Assembly (NCBI GenBank): GCA_022793375.1
Contig: JAAWCS010000016.1
Location: forward strand, 1-64,000
Length of the DNA stretch: 64,000 nt
From: Lachnospiraceae bacterium
GTDB lineage: Bacteria > Bacillota > Clostridia > Lachnospirales > Lachnospiraceae
Direction: 5' to 3'
The notes beneath the pieces are model-generated. The model ran no database searches, had not been told where the DNA came from, and was given only the letters and a program-made list of their open reading frames with translations. Positions 17,469 through 26,598 of the stretch are shown here, in pieces. The first letter of the stretch is position 1; each line of letters opens with the position of its first letter. Both the position numbers and the translations under genes were made by a program.

Positions 17469-18074
17469 ATGAAACAGAAGCAAGAAGCCCGCACGAAATT
17501 TATGGTACAGGCGGCACTGTTAGTCGCAATTATTTTTGTGATGGCCTTTACGCCGCTTGGGTATCTGCGGACGCCGGGTTTGTCCATCACGTTTTTGCCG
17601 GTGCCGGTGGCGGTGGGAGCGATTCTCCTGGGGCCGGCCGGCGGCGCGGTCTGCGGTCTGGCGTTTGGAATTACCAGTTTGCTCCAGAGCCTGAGCGGGG
17701 CCGGCTTTGGCGCAATCCTTTTACAGATCAATCCGCTGGGAACGGCTTTTACCTGCATTGTCCCGCGTCTTTTGGAGGGCTGGCTGTGCGGCCTGGTTTT
17801 TCGGACGGTCCGCAGGTTCAGTAAAAACGGTTCCTATCTGGCGGCCAGCCTGTCCTGCCCGCTCTTGAATACGGTGCTGTTTATGAGCGCCCTGGTGCTG
17901 ATTTTCTATCATACGGAATATATCCAGGGGCTGGCGGCCGGGCTGGGTGTGACGAACCCGCTAATGTTTGTGGTGCTGTTTGTGGGCCTGCAGGGCCTGG
18001 TGGAGGCGGGCGTCTGCTTTGTGGTTGCCAGCGCAGTGTCGCGCACGCTGGCCGGGGCGCTGAAGCAGATATAG
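17469..18074 (+). CDS. ECF transporter S component
   Basis: Substrate-binding membrane subunit of an energy-coupling-factor (vitamin-type) importer. It has 201 residues and about six hydrophobic segments. The N-terminus (TKFMVQAALLVAIIFVMAFT) and the run GLSITFLPVPVAVGAILLGP fit the ECF_trnsprt/PanT-like group. ATG at 17469 follows AAAAGAGGAACCAT and puts a short basic stretch before the first helix; the frame is open upstream but the extra residues are not membrane-like. The ECF ATPases and T subunit must be encoded elsewhere. The vitamin is not certain; pantothenate is a guess from family resemblance. Confidence 0.85.
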   Translation: MKQKQEARTKFMVQAALLVAIIFVMAFTPLGYLRTPGLSITFLPVPVAVGAILLGPAGGAVCGLAFGITSLLQSLSGAGFGAILLQINPLGTAFTCIVPRLLEGWLCGLVFRTVRRFSKNGSYLAASLSCPLLNTVLFMSALVLIFYHTEYIQGLAAGLGVTNPLMFVVLFVGLQGLVEAGVCFVVASAVSRTLAGALKQI

Positions 18075-18084
18075 GGTGCCCCAC

Positions 18085-18105
18085 TATGCCCTGAAAACAC
18101 GGGCA
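18085..18105 (+). repeat. Palindromic intergenic repeat, family B (single copy)
   Basis: The sequence TATGCCC-TGAAAACA-CGGGCA forms a short stem TGCCC/GGGCA. The same unit recurs at 40158, 40307 and, inverted, at 42005, with looser copies at 40060, 41643 and 57051. Confidence 0.6.
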
Positions 18106-18118
18106 GAAAGGCGGAAGC

Positions 18119-19063
18119 ATGGAAATCATGAAGGAAATACCTATTACGGAGATAGAGGGTCTGCGAATCGGCAATGCCCAGAATGAGGAAGCGCGCACCG
18201 GCGTTACGGTGCTGTTGTTTGACCGGTGGGCGTGCGCGGGGGTGGATATAAGCGGCGGCGGCCCGGCTTCCCGTGAGACGCCGCTGGCATCGCCCCTTAC
18301 GGCGGATAATCCGCTGAATGCGATTGTGCTGTCCGGCGGTTCGGCCTTTGGCCTGGCGGCTTCGGAGGGGGTCATGCGCTATCTCGAGGAGAGGGGAATC
18401 GGATTTGATACGGGCTTTGCGAAGGTGCCTTTAGTCTGCCAGTCCTGCATCTATGACTTAGGCTGCGGCAGCAGCAAGGTGCGGCCCGATGCGGCCATGG
18501 GCTATGCGGCCTGTGCGGACGCGGAGAAAAACGCGCCTTCCTGCGGAAGCGTCGGCGGCGGGACAGGGGCGACGGTCGGCAAACTCTATGGAATGGAGCG
18601 CTCCATGAAAGCGGGCCTGGGAATCCATGCGGTCGCGGTCGGGCATCTGAAAATGGGTGCGGTCGTGATCGTAAACGCGTTGGGCGATGTCTTTGATCCG
18701 CAGACCGGGAAACAGGTCGCGGGTCTGCGCGCCAGGGACGGGCAGGGATTTTCAAATACCTGTCAGGAAATGTATCGTATAGGCGAGCAGAGGGAACAGC
18801 TGGATCCCAAGCTGACGAAAACGAACACAACGATCGGGGCGATCGTGACGAACGCTCGTTTTTCCAAGGCGGAGATGAACAAAATCGCCTCCATGGCGCG
18901 GGCTGGGTATGCACGCTGCATCAATCCGGTGGGCACGCTGGCGGACGGCGATACGATTTATGCCGTGTCCCTGGGGACGGTTTCGGCCAATATCAATATA
19001 GCGGGCACGCTGGCCGCCGAGGTAATGGCGGCGGCGATTCAAAAGGCAATTCAATTTGCGTAA
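18119..19063 (+). CDS. P1-family peptidase (DmpA/BapA type)
   Basis: N-terminal-nucleophile aminopeptidase of the S58 family, which matures by self-cleavage into two chains. The 314-residue protein begins ITEIEGLRIGNAQN, as expected ('I.dv.Gl.VGha'). It carries VLSGGSAFGLAASEGVMRYL and GSVGGGTGATVGKL, and the cleavage-site region KTNTTIGAIVTNA near residue 240, where the family nucleophile (Ser or Thr) follows Asn/Gly. The C-terminal NPVGTLADGDTIYAVSLG also fits. The start follows AGAAAGGCGGAAGC. Likely substrates are short or beta-peptides; not determinable here. Confidence 0.92.
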   Translation: MEIMKEIPITEIEGLRIGNAQNEEARTGVTVLLFDRWACAGVDISGGGPASRETPLASPLTADNPLNAIVLSGGSAFGLAASEGVMRYLEERGIGFDTGFAKVPLVCQSCIYDLGCGSSKVRPDAAMGYAACADAEKNAPSCGSVGGGTGATVGKLYGMERSMKAGLGIHAVAVGHLKMGAVVIVNALGDVFDPQTGKQVAGLRARDGQGFSNTCQEMYRIGEQREQLDPKLTKTNTTIGAIVTNARFSKAEMNKIASMARAGYARCINPVGTLADGDTIYAVSLGTVSANINIAGTLAAEVMAAAIQKAIQFA

Positions 19064-19248
19064 AGAGACTGTTTTTGGTGAATTGTACAATAAATCCAGA
19101 GATTGTTTTGTCAAACAGCACAAAAATAAAATGCATTTTTTGTAAAGTTTGTACACACTTATCGGCGGACGGGTGCTATACTAATAAACGTAAAACAACC
19201 CCCCCAATACATTAGTTTTACAAACCCCATAAAATGAAATACCTTCTC

Positions 19249-19426
19249 CTGAGACGGTCGGCAGAGTATCTGCCGGCCGTTTCACTATGCAGGGGGCTGC
19301 TGCAAAAGCAAAGATTCTACACAATATATGGTCTCCATGCGCAAACCGGCGCGGCCATATGCTGCGTTTTATCCAGGTTTTGCAGCAGCCCCTTGCCAGA
19401 CGGTATTTTATGTCCGGCCGTCTCAG
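19249..19426. repeat. Nested palindromic element (possible structured RNA or MITE)
   Basis: This 359-base gap between genes contains a 178-base imperfect hairpin. The outer arms are CTGAGACGGTCGG (19249-19261) and CCGGCCGTCTCAG (19414-19426), with one mismatch. Inside are perfect 15-base arms GGGGCTGCTGCAAAA (19293-19307) and the complement (19378-19392), and inside those ATATGG (19325) with CCATAT (19355). Two side hairpins repeat the GACGG/CCGTC motif (19251-19283 and 19399-19422). A -10-like TATACT stands at 19177 and a small stem GTAAAAC/GTTTTAC at 19190-19221. The right arm supplies the stop codon of the minus-strand transporter gene. A long hairpin with internal bubbles recalls 6S RNA, but a mobile palindrome is equally possible. 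Confidence 0.55.
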
Positions 19427-20664
19427 CCAAAGACATAGAATAAGCCGAGGGCCGAAGCCAGGGCGTTTAGCAGGATGAAGGAGACTGCAGCCAGCAAAAG
19501 CTGGTTGTACAGCTTGTCTTTGTCAACCGATTCGGGCGCACTGCCGACGGCAATGCCGCCTACGGTGGAAAGCGGACTGATCACGACCCCGTTCGTGCCG
19601 ACAATCACACCGGTGATCAGGCGGGTCGCGGAGACTGTGCCGAGTTCGGCAGAGAGCTGGGAGGCCAGGGGAATCAGTGTGGGCATGACAACGCCGGTGC
19701 CGCTGGAAACCGCGCCCATCAGGCCGCCTAAGATGACAAAGATCGGCTGAGCCGAGCGCGGGCCCATGACATTGGAAAGCTTGTCGGCCAAAAAGTCGAT
19801 GCCGCCGCAGGTCTTGACGACGTTAATCAGTACGGCCATACCGCCGATCAGGAGGATGGTAGCCCAGGGGATCGAAGCGATGGCTTTTTTCTGGTCGGCG
19901 GCATTTAACAAAAGCAGGATGCCGGCGCAGGAGAAGCACATCAGGCCAATGTCCTGCTTGAAGAAAATAACGCCGAACAGGACGGCCAGGATTGCGGCCA
20001 GCGTCAAAAGCTGTCTGGAATCGAAGCGTTCAAACGAGGGCCGCGTTTCCATTTTTTTGAGTTTGAGCCCGCCCAAGAGGAAATAGGCGGCAAATGAAAA
20101 GACGGTCATGCTGACGCCGTAGGCCAGCCACATCGTATTGTAGTTGTACAGGCCCTGCTCCTCGGCCAGCTGTTTGGCGACGATGCCGTTGATCGCAAGC
20201 GGAGAGAGACCGCCGACCATGATGCCGCCCATCGTGACCAGGCTCATCATCAGCGCGGAAATATTGTTTTCCACGGCGACAAAGAGGGCGATCGGCATGA
20301 TGACGGCGACGATCAGGCCGCCGGCGCCGGCGGCGGAGACAATTGCGCCGAGGATGAAAAACAGGATCGGCAGGAGCCTGGCGTCCCCGCCGGACAGGCA
20401 GGCGATGTTTTTGCTGAGAACCTCGGTGGTCCCGTTGAGCGTGGCGATGCCGAAGAGAAAGGTTGTGGAAAGCACGATAAAAAAGACGCTCATCGGCCAA
20501 CCCGACGAAACAATTTTGGAGACGGCGATTTCAACGCCGTTTGCCGCGGCAAAGCTCGAAAAAAGAAAAGCGGCGACAATCGCGAGGATGCCGGCGTTCT
20601 TTTTGGTGACGACGCTCAGCGCAATGACGGCCGCCAGCACGACAAGGGATAATACAGGAATCAT
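19423..20664 (-). CDS. DASS/MatC-like dicarboxylate (ion-transporter superfamily) permease
   Basis: A 413-residue membrane protein with about eleven hydrophobic segments, of the ion-transporter/DASS type (SLC13, MatC). It starts MIPVLSLVVLAAVIALSVVT and has two related halves; SLVTMGGIMVGGLSPLAING and LMGAVSSGTGVVMPTLIPLA look like the paired substrate-loop regions, and GTNGVVISPLSTVGGIAVG follows. ATG at 20664 is preceded by AAAAGAGGTATTGAGT. A complete T-box leader lies 66 bases upstream, so expression should rise when a particular tRNA is uncharged. That suggests the real substrate is an amino acid, a peptide or a precursor rather than a simple dicarboxylate. Confidence 0.82.
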   Translation of the reverse strand: MIPVLSLVVLAAVIALSVVTKKNAGILAIVAAFLFSSFAAANGVEIAVSKIVSSGWPMSVFFIVLSTTFLFGIATLNGTTEVLSKNIACLSGGDARLLPILFFILGAIVSAAGAGGLIVAVIMPIALFVAVENNISALMMSLVTMGGIMVGGLSPLAINGIVAKQLAEEQGLYNYNTMWLAYGVSMTVFSFAAYFLLGGLKLKKMETRPSFERFDSRQLLTLAAILAVLFGVIFFKQDIGLMCFSCAGILLLLNAADQKKAIASIPWATILLIGGMAVLINVVKTCGGIDFLADKLSNVMGPRSAQPIFVILGGLMGAVSSGTGVVMPTLIPLASQLSAELGTVSATRLITGVIVGTNGVVISPLSTVGGIAVGSAPESVDKDKLYNQLLLAAVSFILLNALASALGLFYVFG

Positions 20665-20730
20665 ACTCAATACCTCTTTTCTGTTTTTTATGTAGAAACC
20701 GCCGGATGGGTCCGTACCTTGCTTTGCGGC

Positions 20731-21025
20731 AAAATAAAACCGCCTCCGATGCCAGTCACAGCTGACATTAGAGGCGGATCGACATCCGTGGTACCACTCT
20801 ATTTGGCGCAAAAGCGCCCGCTCATACGATCGCCGCTGGCCGTCGGAACAGACGCCGGGGAAAACCGTTTCCTTATGATAACGGAAGGACTCCGTGCGCC
20901 GCTACTAAAAAAGAATTCACAGCGCCTGCTCACCGGCCAGTAAAGTGAAAACGCCTCGTTGGCTCGCACCTGCCGCCAATTCTCTGGGGATTTGTATTCC
21001 ACCGTTTTCCGGATCATCGCTTTTT
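20731..21025 (-). promoter_or_regulatory. T-box riboswitch leader
   Basis: Reading the minus strand from about 21022: a long stem I with the conserved apical part AGAGAATTGGCGG and GGTGCGAGCC (20966-20985), then the invariant T-box GAGTGGTACCACGGAT at 20799-20784. A terminator follows: CCGCCTC arms at 20777-20771 and 20746-20740, then TTTTATTTT. The order antiterminator, terminator, gene is the standard transcriptional form. The specifier lies in the stretch ACTTTACTGG on the 3' side of stem I; the exact triplet (Thr ACU, Tyr UAC or Phe UUU) cannot be fixed without folding. Confidence 0.93.
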
Positions 21026-21029
21026 TGAC

Positions 21030-21058
21030 ATTGTAGCGCCTGCCGGTTCGGATGTCAA
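21030..21058 (-). promoter_or_regulatory. Promoter of the T-box transcript
   Basis: On the minus strand TTGACA (21058-21053), a 17-base spacer and TACAAT (21035-21030), immediately before the T-box leader. Confidence 0.85.
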
Positions 21059-21132
21059 CTGTTTTTTGACGAAATTTCTCCTGTTCATTTATCCGGGATT
21101 GTGTTATATTACATCTAGGGAGTGATAGAAAA

Positions 21133-21921
21133 ATGGATGAACAAACACGGTTAAAAGAAGCGCTTGGCGCACTATTATCTCTGGCGGAGGCCTCCGGGCG
21201 CCGTCTGACGAGGGAGCAGATCCGGGAGGCCTGCGAGGATATCGGTCTTAATGAGCGGCAGATGGAGATGGTCTGCGCGTATTTGGAGATGAATCACGTA
21301 GCCATCGAAGGCTTCGCGGCCCGGGAGGCAGACAAGGCCTTGCTGCGCGAGGGAGAAACGGCCGCGTCCCCGCGCAAAAAAACCGGGGCCGAAGCAGCGT
21401 ATTTTAAAATGTATGTAAAAGAGCTGGAGGGAGTGCCGCGCTATCGGGAGGACGAGGAGGCGGCTCTGATCGCGGCAATGCGGCAGGGCGACGAAGCGGC
21501 CAGGGAGCGGCTGGTGGAGGGAAATCTCCATCGGGTCGTCCGGCTGTCGGGGGAATATCTGGGCCAGGGCGTGCTGGCGGCCGACCTGGTGCAGGAGGGC
21601 AATATTGCCTTGATCCTGGCAATGGACAGCTACGAAGAGAACACGAATTTTACGGTTCATCTTCTGACGGAAATCGAGCGGGCGCTGGTGCGCGCGATCG
21701 AAGAACAGACGGGCGCGGACAATGTGGGGCACTGCCTGGCGGCGGACGCCAACGCTCTTTTGAAAGCGACGGAAACGCTGGCTAGTAAGCTGGGACGCGA
21801 GGCGACGGCAGAAGAGCTGGCCGCCCACCTGCACATGAGCAAAAGGCGGGTGGAAACGCTGGTAAAAATGTCGCTGGACGCGATGAACCTGTCCGAGGAT
21901 TCGTCCTGGCCTGAGTCGTAA
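21133..21921 (+). CDS. Degenerate sigma-70-like protein lacking region 4
   Basis: A 262-residue protein related to sigma-70 factors but incomplete. Residues about 20-60 resemble region 1.2 or a sigma-like lead domain. VPRYREDEEAALIAAMRQGD and ERLVEGNLHRVVRLSGEYLG with LAADLVQEGNIALILAMDSY are region 2.1-2.2, which binds RNA polymerase. Where region 2.3-2.4 should have the DNA-melting aromatics (YA.WWIRQ) it reads FTVHLLTEIERALVRAIEEQ. TEELAAHLHMSKRRVETLVK-like residues (about 222-247) are region 3. Region 4, which reads the -35 box, is absent. It may be an anti-sigma-like competitor or a polymerase-binding regulator. ATG follows AGGGAGTGATAGAAAA. Confidence 0.75.
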   Translation: MDEQTRLKEALGALLSLAEASGRRLTREQIREACEDIGLNERQMEMVCAYLEMNHVAIEGFAAREADKALLREGETAASPRKKTGAEAAYFKMYVKELEGVPRYREDEEAALIAAMRQGDEAARERLVEGNLHRVVRLSGEYLGQGVLAADLVQEGNIALILAMDSYEENTNFTVHLLTEIERALVRAIEEQTGADNVGHCLAADANALLKATETLASKLGREATAEELAAHLHMSKRRVETLVKMSLDAMNLSEDSSWPES

Positions 21922-22007
21922 GGCGTGGCGGACACGGTAAAGCCGCCGGACAATTTTTATAGAAGAAAACCATTTTATTAAAGAAGAAACATACCAGGGA
22001 GGAACGT

Positions 22008-25000
22008 ATGGGCGTAAAGAGAATCTATGTGGAAAAGCTGGCTCCGTATGCGGTGAAGGCAAAGGAACTGAAGGAGGAGATCGGCAATTACCTGGGCATT
22101 CATACCGTGGACGGTGTGAGGGTCTTAATCCGCTACGATATGGAACATGTATCTGCGGCGACCTATGAGAAGGCAAAGAAAACGATTTTTTCCGAGCCGC
22201 CGGTCGATGCGGTTTATGAGGGGAATTTTCCGCAGGAAGCCGGGGATTTTGTGTTTTCGGTGGAGTATCTGCCGGGGCAGTTTGACCAGCGGGCCGACTC
22301 GGCCGAGCAGTGCGTGAAGCTCTTAAATGAAGAGGAGGAGCCGATCATCCGCACGGCGACGACCTATGTAATCCGCGGTGCTCTGACCGAAGAGCAGAAA
22401 ACTGCCATTCGTTCCCACTGCATCAATCCGGTGGATTCACGGGAAGCGGACGACCGGCTTGCGGATACGCTGGCGGCGGATTTCCCGGAGCCGGCCGACG
22501 TAAAGATATTCGGCGGCTTTATTTCCATGGACGAGCCGCAGCTGAGAGCGCTGTATGACAGCCTGGGGCTGGCGATGACCTTTGCGGATTTTCTGCACAT
22601 CCGCGGCTATTTTGAAAAAGAGGAAAAGAGGGACCCGTCGGTGACGGAGATCCGCGTATTGGATACGTACTGGTCGGATCACTGCCGCCATACGACGTTC
22701 CAGACCGAATTAAAGAACGTATCGTTTGAGCCGGGCGATTACCGGACGCCGATCGAGGAAACATACCAGGAGTATGTAAGAGCGCGCGAGGAATTGTTTG
22801 CCGGGCGCAGCGATAAATTCCCGTGTCTGATGGATCTGGCGCTAATTGCCATGCGCAAGCTCAAAAAAGAAGGAAAGCTGGCCGATCAGGAGGAATCCGA
22901 AGAGATCAATGCCTGCAGCATCGTCGTGCCGGTGGAGATAGACGGCAAGACAGAGGAATGGCTGGTTAATTTTAAAAACGAAACGCACAACCACCCGACG
23001 GAGATCGAGCCGTTCGGCGGCGCGGCGACTTGCTTAGGCGGCGCGATCCGCGATCCGCTGTCAGGCCGTACCTATGTCTATCAGGCGATGCGCATCACAG
23101 GGGCGGCGGACCCCACCGTGCCGGTTTCGGCGACCATGAAGGGAAAGCTGCCGCAGAAGAAGCTGGTGACGGGAGCTGCCAACGGCTACAGTTCTTACGG
23201 CAATCAGATCGGCCTGGCGACCGGTTATGTAAAGGAGATCTACCATCCGGGTTATGCGGCCAAGCGCATGGAGATCGGCGCGGTGATGGGGGCGGCGCCC
23301 CGGCGGGCGGTCAAGCGTGAGACCTCCGATCCGGGCGACGTGATTATCCTGCTCGGCGGACGGACCGGGCGCGACGGATGCGGCGGGGCGACCGGTTCCT
23401 CGAAGGTGCACACGGAAGCTTCGATCGAGACCTGCGGGGCCGAGGTGCAGAAAGGAAACGCGCCGACCGAGCGTAAGCTGCAGCGGCTTTTCAGACGGGA
23501 GGAGGTCAGCCGCCTGATTAAAAAGTGCAACGATTTCGGCGCAGGCGGCGTATCGGTGGCGATCGGCGAACTGGCGGCCGGCCTGCGGGTAGAACTTGAC
23601 AAGGTGCCGAAAAAATATGCCGGCCTGGACGGCACAGAACTGGCGATTTCCGAATCTCAGGAGCGGATGGCCGTGGTTGTCGATCCGGCGGATGCAGAAG
23701 CGTTTCTGTCCTATGCAAAGGAGGAAAACCTGGAGGCGACGCCGGTTGCCGTCGTGACGAAGGAGCCCCGTCTGGTGCTGAATTGGCGCGGCCGGGCGAT
23801 CGTCGACATCAGCCGCGCATTTCTGGACACCAACGGCGCGCACCAGGAAACGGACGTGACGGTGGTTACGCCGAACCGGGCGGGCAATCCCTTTGCAGAG
23901 ACCGTGGAAGCGGCGACCGATGAAGAACGCAGGCAGCGGTGGACCGCCGTCTTGTCGGATCTGAACGCCTGCTCGCAGAAGGGACTGGTAGAGATGTTCG
24001 ACAGTTCAATCGGCGCGGGCAGCGTGCTGATGCCCTACGGCGGCAAATACCAGATGACGGAGACGCAGGCCATGGTGGCAAAGCTGCCGGTTCTGGCCGG
24101 CAAAACGGATACCGTGACCATGATGAGCTATGGCTTTGACCCGTACCTGTCGTCCTGGAGTCCGTATCATGGGGCGATTTACGCGGTGACGTCCTCGGTG
24201 GCGAGGATTGTGGCGGCAGGCGGCGATCCGGAGCGCATCCGTTTTACGTTCCAGGAGTATTTCCGCCGTATGACGGCGGATCCCAGACGCTGGGGCGAGC
24301 CGTTCCAGGCGCTGCTGGGCGCTTACCGTGCGCAGATGGGCTTTGGCCTGCCGAGCATTGGCGGCAAGGACAGCATGTCCGGTTCCTTTAACGATATGGA
24401 TGTGCCGCCGACGCTGGTGTCGTTTGCCGTGGACGTGGCAGAGGGCTGTCATGTCCTTTCGCCGGAGCTGAAACAACCCGGCAGCCGTCTGGTGCTCTTT
24501 ACCATCGAGAGGGACGAGTACGACGTGCCGGATTTTGCCCAGGCAATGGGGCTGTATAAGCAGATTCACGAGGAAATCAAGGCGGGCCGTATCCTGTCGG
24601 CCTATGAGTGCGGACGGCAGGGCCTGGCAGAGAGTTTGAGCAAAATGGCGTTCGGAAATCGGCTGGGCATGAAGCTGGGAGAGGCGGCGCCTGCGTATCT
24701 GTTCGCACCGGGCTGGGGCAATCTGGTGGCGGAGGTTCCGGCCGGGGTATCCCTGGACCTGGCGCATGTCGAACTGGGCGTTGTGACGGCGGAGCCGGAG
24801 ATCGTCTGCGGCGGAATGCGTCTTTCGCTGGAGGAACTCGTAAAAGTCTGGAAAGCGCCGCTGGAGAGGGTATTCCCGACCGATTCCGGCGCGGCGGGCG
24901 AACCGGCTAAGACAAAGCTTTACCAGGCAAAAAGCGTTCATATGGCCAGTCGTGGCTGCGTAAAGCCCACGGTATTTATCCCGGTATTCCCGGGCACAAA

Positions 25001-25760
25001 CTGCGAGTACGACAGCGCGAGGGCCTTTGAGAGGGCGGGGGCGCAGGTGGTGACCCGCGTGTTCAAAAACCTGACAGCGTCCGACATCCGCGATTCGGTG
25101 GCCGAATACGAGAAGGAGCTGGAGCGGGCGCAGATAGTGATGTTCCCGGGCGGCTTCTCGGCCGGCGACGAGCCGGAGGGCAGCGCGAAATTTTTTGCAA
25201 CGGTATTCCGCAATGAGCGGATCGCCGAGGCGGTCAACCGTCTGCTGCATGAGCGGGACGGCCTGATGCTTGGGATCTGCAACGGTTTTCAGGCGCTTAT
25301 CAAGCTGGGCCTTGTGCCTTACGGGGAGATTTGCGAACAAAAAGCGGATTCTCCTACGCTGACTATGAATACAATCGGCCGTCATGTGTCAAAAATGGTA
25401 TATACAAAGGTGGTGACGAACCAATCGCCCTGGCTTTTGGGGGCACAGCTGGGCGGCGTGTACTGCAATCCGGCCTCGCACGGCGAGGGACGCTTTGTGG
25501 CCGGCCGGGAATGGATCCGCCGTCTGATGGACAACGGCCAGATCGCCACACAGTATGTGGACGTGGACGGAAATGTGACGATGGATGAAGAATGGAATGT
25601 AAATGGTTCGTTCTGCGCGATCGAAGGCATCACAAGCCCCGACGGGCGGATCCTCGGCAAGATGGCCCACAGCGAGCGCCGCGGCGAACGGGTGGCAGTC
25701 AATATTTACGGGGAACAGGACATGAAACTGTTTGAGTCCGGTGTGAAATATTTCTCATAA
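22008..25760 (+). CDS. purL: Phosphoribosylformylglycinamidine synthase (single chain)
   Basis: Fourth step of purine synthesis, making FGAM from FGAR, glutamine and ATP. The 1250-residue chain carries both synthase and glutaminase parts, as in the clostridial long PurL group. Visible are DTYWSDHCRHTTF (about residue 217), the ATP/substrate part NHPTEIEPFGGAATCLGG, IRDPLSGRTYVYQAM, and a second AIRS-like half with IGGKDSMSGSF. The glutaminase domain has FPGGFSAGDEP, the nucleophile in LGICNGFQAL (Cys about 1091), and the His/Glu of KMAHSERRGE near residue 1219. The gene is isolated from purC, purB and purA, which lie 10-18 kb away. Start after CAGGGAGGAACGT. Confidence 0.97.
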   Translation: MGVKRIYVEKLAPYAVKAKELKEEIGNYLGIHTVDGVRVLIRYDMEHVSAATYEKAKKTIFSEPPVDAVYEGNFPQEAGDFVFSVEYLPGQFDQRADSAEQCVKLLNEEEEPIIRTATTYVIRGALTEEQKTAIRSHCINPVDSREADDRLADTLAADFPEPADVKIFGGFISMDEPQLRALYDSLGLAMTFADFLHIRGYFEKEEKRDPSVTEIRVLDTYWSDHCRHTTFQTELKNVSFEPGDYRTPIEETYQEYVRAREELFAGRSDKFPCLMDLALIAMRKLKKEGKLADQEESEEINACSIVVPVEIDGKTEEWLVNFKNETHNHPTEIEPFGGAATCLGGAIRDPLSGRTYVYQAMRITGAADPTVPVSATMKGKLPQKKLVTGAANGYSSYGNQIGLATGYVKEIYHPGYAAKRMEIGAVMGAAPRRAVKRETSDPGDVIILLGGRTGRDGCGGATGSSKVHTEASIETCGAEVQKGNAPTERKLQRLFRREEVSRLIKKCNDFGAGGVSVAIGELAAGLRVELDKVPKKYAGLDGTELAISESQERMAVVVDPADAEAFLSYAKEENLEATPVAVVTKEPRLVLNWRGRAIVDISRAFLDTNGAHQETDVTVVTPNRAGNPFAETVEAATDEERRQRWTAVLSDLNACSQKGLVEMFDSSIGAGSVLMPYGGKYQMTETQAMVAKLPVLAGKTDTVTMMSYGFDPYLSSWSPYHGAIYAVTSSVARIVAAGGDPERIRFTFQEYFRRMTADPRRWGEPFQALLGAYRAQMGFGLPSIGGKDSMSGSFNDMDVPPTLVSFAVDVAEGCHVLSPELKQPGSRLVLFTIERDEYDVPDFAQAMGLYKQIHEEIKAGRILSAYECGRQGLAESLSKMAFGNRLGMKLGEAAPAYLFAPGWGNLVAEVPAGVSLDLAHVELGVVTAEPEIVCGGMRLSLEELVKVWKAPLERVFPTDSGAAGEPAKTKLYQAKSVHMASRGCVKPTVFIPVFPGTNCEYDSARAFERAGAQVVTRVFKNLTASDIRDSVAEYEKELERAQIVMFPGGFSAGDEPEGSAKFFATVFRNERIAEAVNRLLHERDGLMLGICNGFQALIKLGLVPYGEICEQKADSPTLTMNTIGRHVSKMVYTKVVTNQSPWLLGAQLGGVYCNPASHGEGRFVAGREWIRRLMDNGQIATQYVDVDGNVTMDEEWNVNGSFCAIEGITSPDGRILGKMAHSERRGERVAVNIYGEQDMKLFESGVKYFS

Positions 25761-25787
25761 AACCATGCAAAAGAAAGGAGTCGTTCT

Positions 25788-26579
25788 ATGCCTGCGATTT
25801 ATGCCCATGATACGTTTGGAAAAGCGGTTTACAAGGAGTTGGAGGGCGATATCCGTTCGCTGGTGCGCGGATATCAGGAATATTTCCGTATTGGTCTGCA
25901 GGGGCCGGATTTCCTGTTTTTCTACCATCCGTGGAAGTTAAATCCGGTCAGCGAATACGGGCATCGGCTCCACGAAGAGATTGCCGCCGGCTTTTTTGAG
26001 CGGGCGCGCGAGATTATTGCCGACCGCGGCAGACACTCGGCGCAGTGCGCCTATACCCTTGGCGTGATCTGCCATTTTATGCTCGACAGCGAGTGCCACG
26101 GATATGTGGAGGAGATGGTGGAGGAGACAGGGATCAGCCACAACGAGATCGAGACCGAATTTGACCGCAGCCTGCTCCTGCGTTCCAGGCAAAAACCGGA
26201 GCAATACCGGGTGGGCAGGCGGATTCCCACGGGCGAGGACGTGGCCTGGGTGATGAGCGAATTCTATGAAAATATTTCGCCGCGACAGGTGCAGCAGTGC
26301 CTGAAATCGATGCGGAGCGTTAAGAACCTGCTCCACGTAGGCGGCAAGCGCAAAGAACGGTTTGTCAATCTGGTAATGAAGGTAAGCGGGCAGGAGGAGC
26401 ATTTTGGCGGAATCGTCATGGGACTGGAAGCCAACGCGGCCTGCCGCCCGATTAACCGCGAATTGTTTGCCCGCTACAAGGCGGCAATCCAGCCGACCGT
26501 AACGATGATTTACAAATATTATCAGGCCGTGGACAGCCTGGAACCCTTGTCCATGCGTTTTGAGCGGACCTTTGGGTAA
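25788..26579 (+). CDS. Zinc-dependent phospholipase C-family protein
   Basis: A 263-residue protein of the Zn_dep_PLPC family. Zinc-site histidines and acids are visible in YAHDTFGKAVYKEL (about residues 4-17), LQGPDFLFFYHPW, GHRLHEEIAAGFF and VICHFMLDSECHGYVEEMVE. No signal peptide is seen, unlike secreted phospholipase C, so it is likely a cytoplasmic relative with an unknown substrate. Such copies are common in Lachnospiraceae. The start follows AAGAAAGGAGTCGTTCT, 27 bases after purL, and the UMF1 transporter follows 19 bases later. Confidence 0.85.
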   Translation: MPAIYAHDTFGKAVYKELEGDIRSLVRGYQEYFRIGLQGPDFLFFYHPWKLNPVSEYGHRLHEEIAAGFFERAREIIADRGRHSAQCAYTLGVICHFMLDSECHGYVEEMVEETGISHNEIETEFDRSLLLRSRQKPEQYRVGRRIPTGEDVAWVMSEFYENISPRQVQQCLKSMRSVKNLLHVGGKRKERFVNLVMKVSGQEEHFGGIVMGLEANAACRPINRELFARYKAAIQPTVTMIYKYYQAVDSLEPLSMRFERTFG

Positions 26580-26598
26580 TCGATGGGAGGGTGTGAAT

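Noticed and set aside
24006-25385. 459-codon minus-strand frame inside purL
   Set aside because: A shadow of high third-position GC. PurL motifs are intact on the + strand and the minus peptide has no family features.
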